A stretch of 64,000 bases of DNA, from assembly GCA_015234045.1 (NCBI GenBank), contig JADFWU010000015.1, positions 1 through 64,000 on the forward strand. Direction: 5' to 3'. A program made the translations under genes and the position numbers. The stretch comes from Magnetococcales bacterium. GTDB taxonomy: Bacteria > Pseudomonadota > Magnetococcia > Magnetococcales > JADFWU01. Of this stretch, positions 9,491 through 17,667 are shown in pieces. The notes beneath the pieces were generated by a model. The model did not search any database. It was not told the DNA's origin and worked only from the letters and a program-made list of their open reading frames with translations. Every line of letters begins with the position of its first letter. Within the stretch, counting starts at the first letter, position 1.

Positions 9491-9584
9491 TATACCGTGT
9501 ATTGCCATGCTGCCTGTTGCGTGGAATCGGAAGAGTGAATTGATTTTGCTCTTGATCAGATGTAACTGAGGATATCCCTGACCC

Positions 9585-10730
9585 ATGCCCAATGACTACT
9601 ACGAAACCCTTGGTGTCCAGCGGAATGCTTCGGAAACGGACCTGAAAAAGGCCTACCGCAAGTTGGCCATGCAGTATCATCCAGACCGTAATCCCGACAA
9701 TAAACAGTCCGAAGCCAAGTTTAAGGAAGTGAATGAGGCTTACGAGACTCTGAAAGATCCCAAAAAACGGGCGATCTATGATCAGTATGGTCACGCAGGC
9801 CTGAATCAACAGGGCGGAGGCGGCGGTGGAGGCTTTCCTGGTGGCGGTGCCGCAGGCGGTGGATTTAATGATATTTTTGATGAATTTTTCGGTGATATCT
9901 TTGGTGGCGGTGGACGCGGTGGTGCCCGTGGACGCGGACCAGGTGGCGCACAACGGGGCGAAGATTTTCGCTACGATCTCAGTGTAACACTCGAAGATGT
10001 CATGCATGGCGGTGAGAAACGGATCCGTATTCCCTCCATTATCAGTTGTACCAGCTGTGGTGGTTCAGGTGCCAAGAAAGGCACAAGCCCTGAGGTGTGT
10101 ACCACCTGTGGTGGTGCGGGTCAGGTACGTACTCAGCAAGGTTTTTTCTCAATTTCTCGGGCTTGTCCTGCCTGTGGAGGGCAAGGGCGTGTGGTCCGAG
10201 ATCCTTGTACAGCGTGTCAGGGACAAGGGCGGACACGCTCTGAAAAGAATCTGACTGTTAAAATCCCTGCCGGTGTTGAGACAGGAACCCGCATTCGGCT
10301 CAATAATGAAGGTGGTGCCGGTATTCAGGGTGGTCCTCCTGGTGATCTCTATCTGGTTGTGGAAGTAAAGGATCACGCCATCTTTGCCCGTGAAGGGGCT
10401 GATCTGATCTGTCAGGTGCCCATCACATTTATGCTGGCCGCGTTGGGCGGCAAACTGGAAGTACCTACGTTGACCGGTCGTGCACGAATCAGCCTGCCAG
10501 CTGGCACACAAAATGGACGGCGGATGGTGCTTAAGGGTAAGGGCTTGCCTTATCTGAATCGTCCGGGTGTGTATGGTAATTTGGTGGTAGAGATTCGTGT
10601 GGAAACGCCAGTTAATCTCAATCGTGAACAGAAAGATCTATTAGAGCAATTTGCTCGTATTTCCGATCAGGACAGCCAGCCGGAGTCTTCAGGTTTTTTT
10701 GATCGGGTCAAAGACTTTTTGGGTGGTTGA
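9585..10730 (+). CDS. dnaJ: Chaperone DnaJ (Hsp40, type I)
   Basis: DnaJ delivers substrates to DnaK and stimulates its ATPase. The 381-residue protein has the J domain (about 1-70) with YHPDRNPDN, a Gly/Phe-rich linker (about 75-125), four zinc-binding CxxCxGxG repeats ([32 protein letters not shown]; about 145-215) and the C-terminal substrate-binding beta domains. Length and order are those of a full type I DnaJ. GAGG lies about 14 bases before the ATG, so the ribosome-binding site is not optimal. Confidence 0.97.
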   Translation: MPNDYYETLGVQRNASETDLKKAYRKLAMQYHPDRNPDNKQSEAKFKEVNEAYETLKDPKKRAIYDQYGHAGLNQQGGGGGGGFPGGGAAGGGFNDIFDEFFGDIFGGGGRGGARGRGPGGAQRGEDFRYDLSVTLEDVMHGGEKRIRIPSIISCTSCGGSGAKKGTSPEVCTTCGGAGQVRTQQGFFSISRACPACGGQGRVVRDPCTACQGQGRTRSEKNLTVKIPAGVETGTRIRLNNEGGAGIQGGPPGDLYLVVEVKDHAIFAREGADLICQVPITFMLAALGGKLEVPTLTGRARISLPAGTQNGRRMVLKGKGLPYLNRPGVYGNLVVEIRVETPVNLNREQKDLLEQFARISDQDSQPESSGFFDRVKDFLGG

Positions 10731-10755
10731 GTTCTGTTCTCGCTTAGGAGCTAAG

Positions 10756-11562
10756 ATGACTGTAGAAGTAGGTATTGTTGGTGCAGCAGGACGTATGGGT
10801 CAAATGCTTATTCAGGCCGTTGAACAGCGCGAAGATGCGCGGGTTTCAGCCGCTGCGGAGCATCCCAAGTCCGAGGCGGTTGGTCGTGATGCAGGGAGTG
10901 TTGCTGGATTGAATCCTTTGGGGGTGAAAATCGCCAATGATGCGGCATCGGTATTTAAGAATTCTCAGGTCGTGATTGATTTTACGCTTCCCGAAGCCAC
11001 GGTTTATAATCTGCAACAGGCTGTCGAAACTGGCACCGCGTTGGTGATTGGAACAACCGGTTTTGATGCGGCTGGCAAGGCGCGTATTGAAGAGGCTGCA
11101 CGCAAGGTGCCTATCGTGTTTGCGCCCAATTTTAGTGTGGGTGTAAATTTGATGTTCAAGGTAGCAGCTGAAGTGGCTCAGGTGCTCGAAGAGAATTTTG
11201 ATATCGAAATTATCGAAGCCCATCACCGAAATAAAGTAGATGCGCCGTCAGGAACCGCCATTGGCTTGGGGGATGCTATTGCCGAAGCTATTGGGCGCTC
11301 ACTGCCTGAGGTTGCGATCTATGGTCGTGAAGGGCACACCGGTGCGCGGGATCGTCAAACCATCGGTTTTTCTACCATTCGGGGTGGTGATATCGTGGGC
11401 GACCATACTGCACTGTTTGCTGGAGAAGGTGAACGGATTGAGATTACTCACCGGGCTTCCAGCAGAATGACCTTTGCTTCTGGAGCGGTTCGTGCGGCAC
11501 TCTGGGTGTTGGGTAAAGAACCAAAACTGTACGATATGCGAGATATTTTGAACTTCAGATAA
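10756..11562 (+). CDS. dapB: 4-hydroxy-tetrahydrodipicolinate reductase
   Basis: DapB catalyses the NAD(P)H-dependent second step of the diaminopimelate/lysine branch. The 268-residue protein starts with the Rossmann motif GIVGAAGRMGQ and has the active-site segment EAHHRNKVDAPSGTA (about 154-168) with the catalytic His and Lys. I take the ATG at 10756, which has AGGAG five bases upstream, rather than upstream in-frame starts that run into dnaJ. Its position after dnaJ is common in proteobacteria. Confidence 0.96.
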   Translation: MTVEVGIVGAAGRMGQMLIQAVEQREDARVSAAAEHPKSEAVGRDAGSVAGLNPLGVKIANDAASVFKNSQVVIDFTLPEATVYNLQQAVETGTALVIGTTGFDAAGKARIEEAARKVPIVFAPNFSVGVNLMFKVAAEVAQVLEENFDIEIIEAHHRNKVDAPSGTAIGLGDAIAEAIGRSLPEVAIYGREGHTGARDRQTIGFSTIRGGDIVGDHTALFAGEGERIEITHRASSRMTFASGAVRAALWVLGKEPKLYDMRDILNFR

Positions 11563-11704
11563 TCGGAAAAGATGCCTTTTCCCTTGCTCCTTTTGGCGTA
11601 CAGCGGTACAAATTTTACTGGGTGTAGCAATACGCACTCTCGTGCCATGACCAGTATCATGGAAGCGACACATCCTGTAACACGATCTATGAGGAAACAA
11701 CATC

Positions 11705-12025
11705 GTGGAATCCATCGAAATCGCCACACTGAAAACCGGTCAGACTTTCACTTTGGAATTTGGCAATAAAGAAGCCATCATGACCAAGTTGGACGAACCA
11801 AAGAAATTTAACGTGGAAGATTGGTTCGAAGAAGAAGGTGAAGTCTATCTCATTGAAGATGTTATTGAGGAAGATGAGCCGCTGCACTATAGCTTGGAGC
11901 CCTTAACTGGTGATCCAAAAGCGCTCATAGAGAAAGATAAGGCCATCTTTGGAGCTAAAAAGAAAGTATGGGATTTCTTGGGCAGGACTGTTGATGGCAT
12001 TGAGATGGAAGAGGAAGAGGGCTGA
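11705..12025 (+). CDS. Small acidic protein of unknown function
   Basis: The 106-residue product is strongly acidic (many Glu and Asp, ending EMEEEEG) and has no signal peptide, membrane segment or motif I recognise. Translation appears to start at GTG 11705, preceded by GAGGAAA at a suitable distance. Its stop codon overlaps the pyrF ATG by one base, so the two are probably co-translated. It follows dapB by 142 bp. The coupling to pyrF suggests a real gene, but no function can be given. Confidence 0.7.
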   Translation: MESIEIATLKTGQTFTLEFGNKEAIMTKLDEPKKFNVEDWFEEEGEVYLIEDVIEEDEPLHYSLEPLTGDPKALIEKDKAIFGAKKKVWDFLGRTVDGIEMEEEEG

Positions 12026-12750
12026 TGGTGTCCGCTTCAACTGATGGTATGGGCATTGCGCTTGAAGATCGTTTGATCTTCGCGTTGGATGTACCAACGG
12101 TTGCGGAGGCTAAAGCACTTGTCGAGAAGCTTGATGACTCGGTTAATGTGTTTAAAATTGGCTTGGAGCTGTTTTGCTCGGGTGGCTACTTTGAATTGAG
12201 CGAATGGCTTCTGTCGCGTGATAAGAAGATTTTTGCTGATTTAAAGTTATATGATATTCCTGCCACAGTTGGACGTGCTGTAGCGCGTCTGAGTGGTCAG
12301 GGTTATACGTTTCTAACAGTTCATGGTGATAATGCCGTCATGGAAGCGGCTGCGGCTAACAAAGGCCCAGATATGAAAATTCTGGCTGTGACTGTGCTTA
12401 CCAGTGCCAATGATGCCTATTTGTTGGAAAAAGGCTATCAGAGTAGTGTTGAAGCATTGGTCTTGAAGCGGGCGGCAAAAGCGTTGGAGATTGGTTGTGA
12501 TGGTGTGATCTCTTCAGCAGTGGAAGCACCTCGGTTGAAAAGCCAGTTTGGTGATCAATTGCTGGTGGTGACACCTGGCATTCGACCGGTTGGAACTGCT
12601 TCTCAGGATCAGAAGCGCGTTGTAACGGTTGAGCAGGCGTTTAAAAACGGATCCGATTATATCGTCATTGGCCGACCTGTTCGAGATGCAGTCGATCCGG
12701 CACAGGCAGCGCGTGAGATACAAAATCAGATTCAAGCTGTGTTTGTATAG
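12025..12750 (+). CDS. pyrF: Orotidine 5'-phosphate decarboxylase
   Basis: PyrF makes UMP from OMP, the last step of de novo pyrimidine synthesis. The 241-residue protein has the catalytic segment FADLKLYDIPATVGRA (Asp-Lys-Asp; about 71-86) and the phosphate-binding TPGIRPVG near 190. It begins about 15 residues before the conserved LIFALDVP strand. The TAG stop and the last base of the preceding codon coincide with the left end of a ~160-bp inverted-repeat element, so the natural 3' end was probably remodelled by its insertion. Confidence 0.95.
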   Translation: MVSASTDGMGIALEDRLIFALDVPTVAEAKALVEKLDDSVNVFKIGLELFCSGGYFELSEWLLSRDKKIFADLKLYDIPATVGRAVARLSGQGYTFLTVHGDNAVMEAAAANKGPDMKILAVTVLTSANDAYLLEKGYQSSVEALVLKRAAKALEIGCDGVISSAVEAPRLKSQFGDQLLVVTPGIRPVGTASQDQKRVVTVEQAFKNGSDYIVIGRPVRDAVDPAQAAREIQNQIQAVFV

Positions 12751-12907
12751 TGGATTACGTCTAAAATTTGAACAGTCAGCCGTTCCAGCCCTGGTGATGT
12801 TTTTGCTCTGATGACCTGCTTCGCATATCACAAAGCGGCGCAAAAACATCACCAGGGCTTTCACTCAGGTTGTGACTCATTGTAAAATTTTGGCTCGAAA
12901 TGACTAT
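12746..12907. mobile_element. MITE-like repeat, TATAGTG family, copy 1
   Basis: A 162-bp non-coding element. The ends are imperfect inverted repeats: TATAGTGGATTACG on the left and CGAAATGACTAT on the right. Inside, AGCCCTGGTGATGTTTTTG (12787-12805) and its exact complement at 12841-12859 form a perfect 19-bp inverted pair. Copies with the same ends and core lie at 19250-19410 and 31787-31947, with a remnant at 52801-52844. It lies between convergent pyrF and the kinase-like gene and contributes the pyrF stop codon. No transposase is encoded. Confidence 0.8.
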
Positions 12908-12941
12908 CTGAATTTTACAGTGATCACTATAAAATTCAGAT

Positions 12942-12979
12942 AAAAAAAGCACTCTCATTTAAAAGAGAGTGCTTTTTTT
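12942..12979. terminator. Bidirectional intrinsic terminator
   Basis: AAAAAAAGCACTCTC (12942-12956) and GAGAGTGCTTTTTTT (12965-12979) form a perfect 15-bp stem with an 8-base loop and T tracts on both strands. It serves pyrF on the plus strand and the kinase-like gene on the minus strand. Confidence 0.9.
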
Positions 12980-13000
12980 TTGCGAAACGCTTGTTGAAAT

Positions 13001-13669
13001 TTAAATATCAGCTGCTTTGATGGCAGCGGCAATTACTTCAACCGCTTGTTCCGGTGTGTATAGATCGGAGTTAATCACCAGATCATAGTAGGTTTTGCGT
13101 GTGCTGTAGCGTTTAAAGATTCGGCGTACATAGCGCACACGGTCTTCATTGGTATTGATGATTAATTCTTTAGCACGCGACTTTTTAATGCCAAGACGAC
13201 GTGTAACACGCTCTACACAGCGGTCAAGAGAACCATCAATGCGAACGCGCAGTGCTTTACGTGCAGGCAGGAGAAGATGAGCACCACGACCAACGATAAC
13301 GCCACCGCCAGATTTGCTGATTGTGAGAATCACTTTAATCATGGCTCGATAAAAATCATCTTTGGAGCCATGGCGAACAAACAGACTATGCACCAATTCG
13401 TCAATGACACCAGTGACTTGTTCGTCCAACTGCTCCATGAGATAAGGATCAGTTTGCGCCTCTTTTGCTGCTTCTCGGAGAAGGGCACGATCATAAAAGC
13501 GAATATTAAGTTTTTCAGACAGCAGTTTGGCAATTTGGGTTCCGTTAGCACCAAAACCACGGGAAATGGTAATTAAAGGGCCATCGGTTGGACCTTCATC
13601 GCCTTGAGTGTCCTCATAGATTTGGGCACCGATGATGGATTGAATGATTTTATGTGGATCGTCAGCCAT
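13001..13669 (-). CDS. Cytidylate kinase-like family protein
   Basis: The 222-residue protein resembles the cytidylate-kinase-like P-loop family (Cytidylate_kin_2). It has a modified P-loop ITISRGFGANGTQIAK (about 33-48), FYDRALLREAAKEAQ near 58, and GGGVIVGRGAHLLL near 120, followed by an Arg-rich lid. The frame is open further upstream, but the ATG at 13669 (MADDPHKII) is preceded by AGGAGAGAG and fits the family length. The true substrate is uncertain, because members of this family are often annotated without biochemical proof. It is followed by a shared bidirectional terminator. Confidence 0.85.
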   Translation of the reverse strand: MADDPHKIIQSIIGAQIYEDTQGDEGPTDGPLITISRGFGANGTQIAKLLSEKLNIRFYDRALLREAAKEAQTDPYLMEQLDEQVTGVIDELVHSLFVRHGSKDDFYRAMIKVILTISKSGGGVIVGRGAHLLLPARKALRVRIDGSLDRCVERVTRRLGIKKSRAKELIINTNEDRVRYVRRIFKRYSTRKTYYDLVINSDLYTPEQAVEVIAAAIKAADI

Positions 13670-13779
13670 ATTATCTCTCTCCTGGATGCAATCATTCACC
13701 GCGAACACACTGCTGGTGTATATAATTTTATCGGGTGTATTGTCTACTAAACAATATTCCAACCCAGTTCACAAGGCAA

Positions 13780-13810
13780 AATGAGGTTGCCGAAACTCGA
13801 CAACCTCATT
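13780..13810 (-). terminator. Terminator of ppk2
   Basis: AATGAGGTTG (13780-13789) and CAACCTCATT (13801-13810) form a perfect 10-bp stem. Read on the minus strand it is followed by a T-rich tail. It lies 49 bp past the ppk2 stop codon. Confidence 0.7.
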
Positions 13811-13859
13811 GTGCGTGATCAACGTTCCCTGTTGAAAGTTCCTTGTTGCCAAGGAAGAA

Positions 13860-14729
13860 CTATTTTGTCCAGTTCATTTCTTCAGGAACAGTTCTTACAA
13901 TCTGGCTATCGTACTTCAGCAAGCTTTCATCCTTGTCAGGATAGTCAACTTGGCTCAAGAAGTAGCGGATGCAGTTGATACGGGCGCGTTTTTTGTCATC
14001 GGACTTGATGATGGTCCAAGGAGCCCAAGGTGTATCTGTGTACCAGAACATGTCATCTTTGGCTTCGGTGTATACGTCCCAAACACCCTGAGAATCTTTA
14101 TCAACTGGGCTGAGTTTCCACTGTTTGAGTGGGTTGGTCAGGCGGCGGTTGAAGCGGAACAGCTGCTCTTCTTTGCTGACCGAGAACCAGAATTTGAAGA
14201 CGATGATGCCGGAGTTAACCAAGGAACGCTCGTACTCAGGTACGAAACGGAGGAACTCACGAGTTTGATCTTTTTCGCAGAAGCCCATCACGCGCTCAAC
14301 AACAGCACGGTTGTACCAGGAGCGATCAAAGAACACCCATTGGCCAGCATGAGGCAGATGCTTGACATAGCGTTGGAAGTACCATTGGGTACGTTCAATG
14401 TCAGTGGGCTTGTCAAGAGCAACGACATTAACGGAGCGTGGGTTCAAGAACTCGATGAAGCGCTTGAGTGTGCCGCCTTTACCGCCAGCGTCACGACCTT
14501 CATAGATGCACATGACGCGCAGGTCATTCTCACGAATCCAGTTCTGAGCTTTCAGAAGTTCGATCCGAAGAGGATGCATGGTCTCCTCGTAGGGAATCCG
14601 CTTCAACTTTTTCGTTGTTGCGCGGGGAGCCTGATTGGCACGTGCGTGACCGGCACCCAGCTCAATGGCTTCCAAATCTTTCATGGGGTTATGGTTCAGC
14701 GTATAGGGGAGACCGTTATCTTGTCCCAT
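13860..14729 (-). CDS. ppk2: Polyphosphate kinase 2 family protein
   Basis: PPK2 enzymes transfer phosphate between polyphosphate and nucleotides, mostly making NTP or NDP from polyphosphate. The 289-residue protein has a single PPK2 domain, as in class I. The Walker A motif EGRDAGGKGG lies at about 78-87 and the Walker B-like FFDRSWYNR at about 134-142, followed by the lid region RFNRRLTNPLKQWKLS. The ATG has a strong AGGAGG upstream. The divergent neighbours are two CHAD-domain genes, whose family binds polyphosphate, which supports a shared role. Nucleotide preference cannot be told from sequence. Confidence 0.92.
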   Translation of the reverse strand: MGQDNGLPYTLNHNPMKDLEAIELGAGHARANQAPRATTKKLKRIPYEETMHPLRIELLKAQNWIRENDLRVMCIYEGRDAGGKGGTLKRFIEFLNPRSVNVVALDKPTDIERTQWYFQRYVKHLPHAGQWVFFDRSWYNRAVVERVMGFCEKDQTREFLRFVPEYERSLVNSGIIVFKFWFSVSKEEQLFRFNRRLTNPLKQWKLSPVDKDSQGVWDVYTEAKDDMFWYTDTPWAPWTIIKSDDKKRARINCIRYFLSQVDYPDKDESLLKYDSQIVRTVPEEMNWTK

Positions 14730-15246
14730 TGATTCCTCCTAGCTTTCTATTATCTGCCAAAAGTTCGGCAAGTATGGTTCAGTATTTTGCCATCATATTG
14801 AATTTATGGCATATAGTGAACAAGTAAATGCTCTTCTATGTATTGATTAATGACGTAACCGATAAAAGATTAAGCGCAACGGATTGGCACGATCCCGTTG
14901 TCAAACACCTAGTCCTGGCAGGAACCTAGATAAGGAAACGCCTGAATATTGAGGGAAATCGGTGATTGAGCTTCGTCACATCACGCTACACAGGGTAAAA
15001 ACAGTGCAAATATAGTGGGATCACCTCGCCCTGTCCACCGTTTATGGTGTTTTTTTCACGTTTATGTAAAAAAATATCGGAAAGAGGGCGATACAATGGT
15101 GAATTGTCCTCTCTGCATTTTGATGATAACTGGACTGTGAAATCCTGGACAAAGGGGCATGTCAAACTGTATAGTGCGCGTTAATTACACACAGTAGTAA
15201 CTGTACGTTACCCGCTAATCCCACAATATTTGAGAGGGGAAGCCGC
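14730..15246. other. 517-bp divergent intergenic region
   Basis: It lies between ppk2 (minus) and the first CHAD gene (plus). It is AT-rich in parts. It holds a weak CACC/GGTG hairpin with a T7 run at about 15037-15058 and a candidate promoter for the CHAD gene at 15146-15175. I see no open frame with a ribosome-binding site and no clear Pho box. Confidence 0.6.
15146..15175 (+). promoter_or_regulatory. Candidate promoter for the first CHAD gene
   Basis: TGGACA (15146-15151) and TATAGT (15170-15175) are 18 bp apart, and the start codon lies about 70 bases further on. Pattern match only. Confidence 0.4.
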
Positions 15247-16158
15247 ATGTCGCAATCACCGGTTCTCGCAGAACATTCAGTGGATGATGCGTTTCAGGCT
15301 ATTCTGAAAGCCAACTATGCCTATATGGAAACATGGTTGGATAACGCCTATCACCGTGAGACAATTCGAGGTGTCCATCAGACCCGTGTTTCTTTCCGTC
15401 GCATGCGTTCTGCTTTGTCCGTATTTCGTAAAGCCATCCCTCGGGAAGCGGTACAAAAAATGGGCGACGAAATGAAGTGGTTTGCCAGTGAGTTAGGTCC
15501 GGCCCGTGACTCCGATGTGTTCATTGATGAAGGTCTGGGTGATAAGAATATCAAAGGTAAAATCGGTCCTGCTGCCGGTGAAGCGAAGATGTTGGCTTTG
15601 ACTGAAGCCAAAAATGCAGAAGCCTATATCAAGGTCCGTGCCGCCATTGATGATCCGCGTTTTGCACAGTTTCGCAAAGACTTTACCGAGTGGGTTGATA
15701 GTAAAGGCTGGCGTAATGACATGTCGCCCAAGATGGTCAAAAGACTCGATAAAAATATTACGGGTTTTGCTGTCAAGGTGATGACCAAACGGTTTAATAA
15801 AATTCTTGCTGCTGGTGATGATCTGGGTGTGCTGCCTGATTATGAACTGCATGAGTTACGCATTCAGTGTAAGAAGTTGCGCTACTCCATTGAGTTTTTC
15901 TCAGGTCTGTTTGATGCGGATGAAATGGCCGAATTTACTGCACGTTTCAAAGCGGTTCAACGCCAGTTGGGTATCATCAACGATGTTGCTGTAATGCCCG
16001 GTCTGCTTGAGTGGGTACTTGGTGACTCTGATGATGCAGAAGTAAAAGAGTTTGCAGATGGTGTTGCAAAACTGCGTTGGGAACAGCAGGGTGTTGCTAA
16101 ATCCAAATTGCCTGGTTTGTGGACGGATCTTGGTGCAACGAAAATTCCCTGGGCCTGA
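15247..16158 (+). CDS. CHAD domain protein, copy 1
   Basis: The 303-residue protein is essentially one CHAD domain, an all-alpha module with conserved His and basic residues. The N-terminal half has the signature GVHQTRVSFRRMRSALSVF (about 40-58) and ELGPARDSDVF. The second half repeats the pattern with ELHELRIQCKKLRYSIEFF and QLGIINDVAVMP. CHAD proteins bind inorganic polyphosphate and localise to polyphosphate granules. The ATG has GAGAGGGG upstream. A paralogue follows at 16349, and ppk2 is divergent upstream. No catalytic domain such as CYTH is fused to it. Confidence 0.92.
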   Translation: MSQSPVLAEHSVDDAFQAILKANYAYMETWLDNAYHRETIRGVHQTRVSFRRMRSALSVFRKAIPREAVQKMGDEMKWFASELGPARDSDVFIDEGLGDKNIKGKIGPAAGEAKMLALTEAKNAEAYIKVRAAIDDPRFAQFRKDFTEWVDSKGWRNDMSPKMVKRLDKNITGFAVKVMTKRFNKILAAGDDLGVLPDYELHELRIQCKKLRYSIEFFSGLFDADEMAEFTARFKAVQRQLGIINDVAVMPGLLEWVLGDSDDAEVKEFADGVAKLRWEQQGVAKSKLPGLWTDLGATKIPWA

Positions 16159-16222
16159 TTTCGCCTATGTAATACACTGATGATTATGATGGAAGTATCT
16201 CATGATCACTCGATAAAATCGG

Positions 16223-16268
16223 AAAAAGGGGGAAGAGCGGCTGGTTCGTTCATCCTCCTTTTTTTTTC
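16223..16268 (+). terminator. Intrinsic terminator between the CHAD genes
   Basis: AAAAAGGGGGA (16223-16233) pairs with TCCTCCTTTTT (16253-16263), with one G-U pair, and a T run continues. The two CHAD genes are therefore probably separate transcripts or only partly co-transcribed. Confidence 0.7.
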
Positions 16269-16348
16269 CTGAGTCGTTCGGAAAAACGGTTTGTGTTTTT
16301 CAGTTCGGCTTATCTTTCAGATTCCTGTTGGTACGGAGTATTGCCACC

Positions 16349-17272
16349 ATGTCTCTCCCAAAAAAAACACCAGCACCGGTGACACTAAGACAATCTGCTG
16401 ACGAAGCATTTGCAACCATCTTGTTGCATAATTTTCAGTACTTAAAACAGTATGAACCGGTAGCATATAAGGGCGAGAGTATACGTGGTGTGCATCAGGT
16501 TCGTGTATCGTATCGTCGGATGCGTTCAGCGGTAAAAAACTTTCGCCGCGCCTTGCCGCGTGAGTTGACCGACCCAATGGCCGGTGAAATGAAATGGTTT
16601 TCCCGCGAGCTTGGACCGGCTCGGGATCTTGACGTTTTCCTGGATGAAGTGCTCGAACCCCTTTCAGGCAAGTTGGAGCCATCAGCAGGTGAAGCCAAGT
16701 TGAAGGAGCTCATCCAGAAAGAGCGTGAGAGCGCGTATAACCGTGTTCGCAGTGCCATAGGCAGCAAGCGGTATCGTCGTTTTTGTCATGATTTTGAGAT
16801 CTGGGTTAAAGAGAGTGGTTGGCGAAAGCGGGCGAGTGGAAAACAGAAAAAAGTGATGGATACACCCATCAAGAAATACGCGGCCAAAGAGTTGGAGCGG
16901 CGGTTTGTTCGCTTTGTAGCGTTTGGCAAAAAGCGCCAGGAAATGGATGATGATCAGTTGCACCGCTTGCGCATCCAGGGCAAAGAGATTCGCTATGCGT
17001 GTGAGTTTTTCACTCCAATTTTTGGTGCACAGAGCATTCAGTCATTTGTAAATAAGATGAAGGGTGTTCAAAGCATTTTAGGTACAGTTCATGATATGGC
17101 GGTAATGCCTGAAATGTTGGACCGAATTGCCGAAAAGGCTCAGGATGACGATGTGACGGCTTATATTAAAGCCATTGTCGAGAGTCGGACCTCCGCGCGG
17201 GATGAGTTGATGGCGCAGCTGGAACGAGATTGGCGCTCTTTGGCAGGTGCTAGAAGGCCTTGGAAGCGGTAG
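16349..17272 (+). CDS. CHAD domain protein, copy 2
   Basis: The 307-residue protein is a paralogue of the CHAD protein encoded just upstream, sharing GVHQVRVSYRRMRSAVKNF, ELGPARDLDVFLDE, HRLRIQGKEIRYACEFF and the final ARRPW segment. It is more basic than copy 1, with many Lys and Arg, which fits binding of polyphosphate. The frame is open from a TTG at 16328. I choose the ATG at 16349, with GGAG about 10 bases upstream. An 11-bp perfect hairpin (17287-17297 with 17311-17321) follows the gene. Confidence 0.9.
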   Translation: MSLPKKTPAPVTLRQSADEAFATILLHNFQYLKQYEPVAYKGESIRGVHQVRVSYRRMRSAVKNFRRALPRELTDPMAGEMKWFSRELGPARDLDVFLDEVLEPLSGKLEPSAGEAKLKELIQKERESAYNRVRSAIGSKRYRRFCHDFEIWVKESGWRKRASGKQKKVMDTPIKKYAAKELERRFVRFVAFGKKRQEMDDDQLHRLRIQGKEIRYACEFFTPIFGAQSIQSFVNKMKGVQSILGTVHDMAVMPEMLDRIAEKAQDDDVTAYIKAIVESRTSARDELMAQLERDWRSLAGARRPWKR

Positions 17273-17667
17273 AAAAGTTGAAAAGATCCACAGGAAAGGA
17301 GCGTTTCTCTTTTCCTGTGGAACGCTTACTCAGTAACCATGCTGTCACACCAGACAGATTTATCTTGATCCCCATCATAAGAAACTGTTGACCCCACTTC
17401 CTTCTCCAATAGACCAAAACTGAGAGATAAAGACTTTATCAAAGCGATAAAAGCCTTTATCCTTCACAGCCCTTCAACTTTCCATTCATGCTGTTGATAC
17501 CCTCTAACATAGTGTATTGGTCTACTGTTTATTCAAGCCCTTGTAATTGACGGGTAAAGCATGTTGTTGACTGGGGATTGGTTCATCCAACTATATGGAG
17601 TTGTTCAATAGATCATGATTGTTCTATCTGATTGTTTTACAAATAATATTAACTTGGCTAAGGTGAT
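17273..17667 (+). other. 395-bp intergenic region before the SulP gene
   Basis: It contains the 11-bp hairpin 17287-17321 (no T tract) after the CHAD gene and an AT-rich stretch with TTGACT near 17571 and TATATG 19 bp later, a poor promoter match. No small gene with a ribosome-binding site was seen. Confidence 0.5.

Noticed and set aside
9374-10007. Long minus-strand frames opposite dnaK and dnaJ
   Set aside because: They lie antisense to strongly conserved genes, have no ribosome-binding site, and their products are low-complexity shadows of the dnaJ Gly-rich region.
12942-12979. CIRCE-like look of GCACTC...GAGTGC
   Set aside because: The spacing is 8 bases between longer arms with flanking A and T runs, and it lies at the 3' ends of convergent genes. 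It is a terminator.
13950-14732. 260-residue plus-strand frame opposite ppk2
   Set aside because: It lies wholly antisense to ppk2, whose motifs and AGGAGG site are clear. The antisense product has no recognisable domain.
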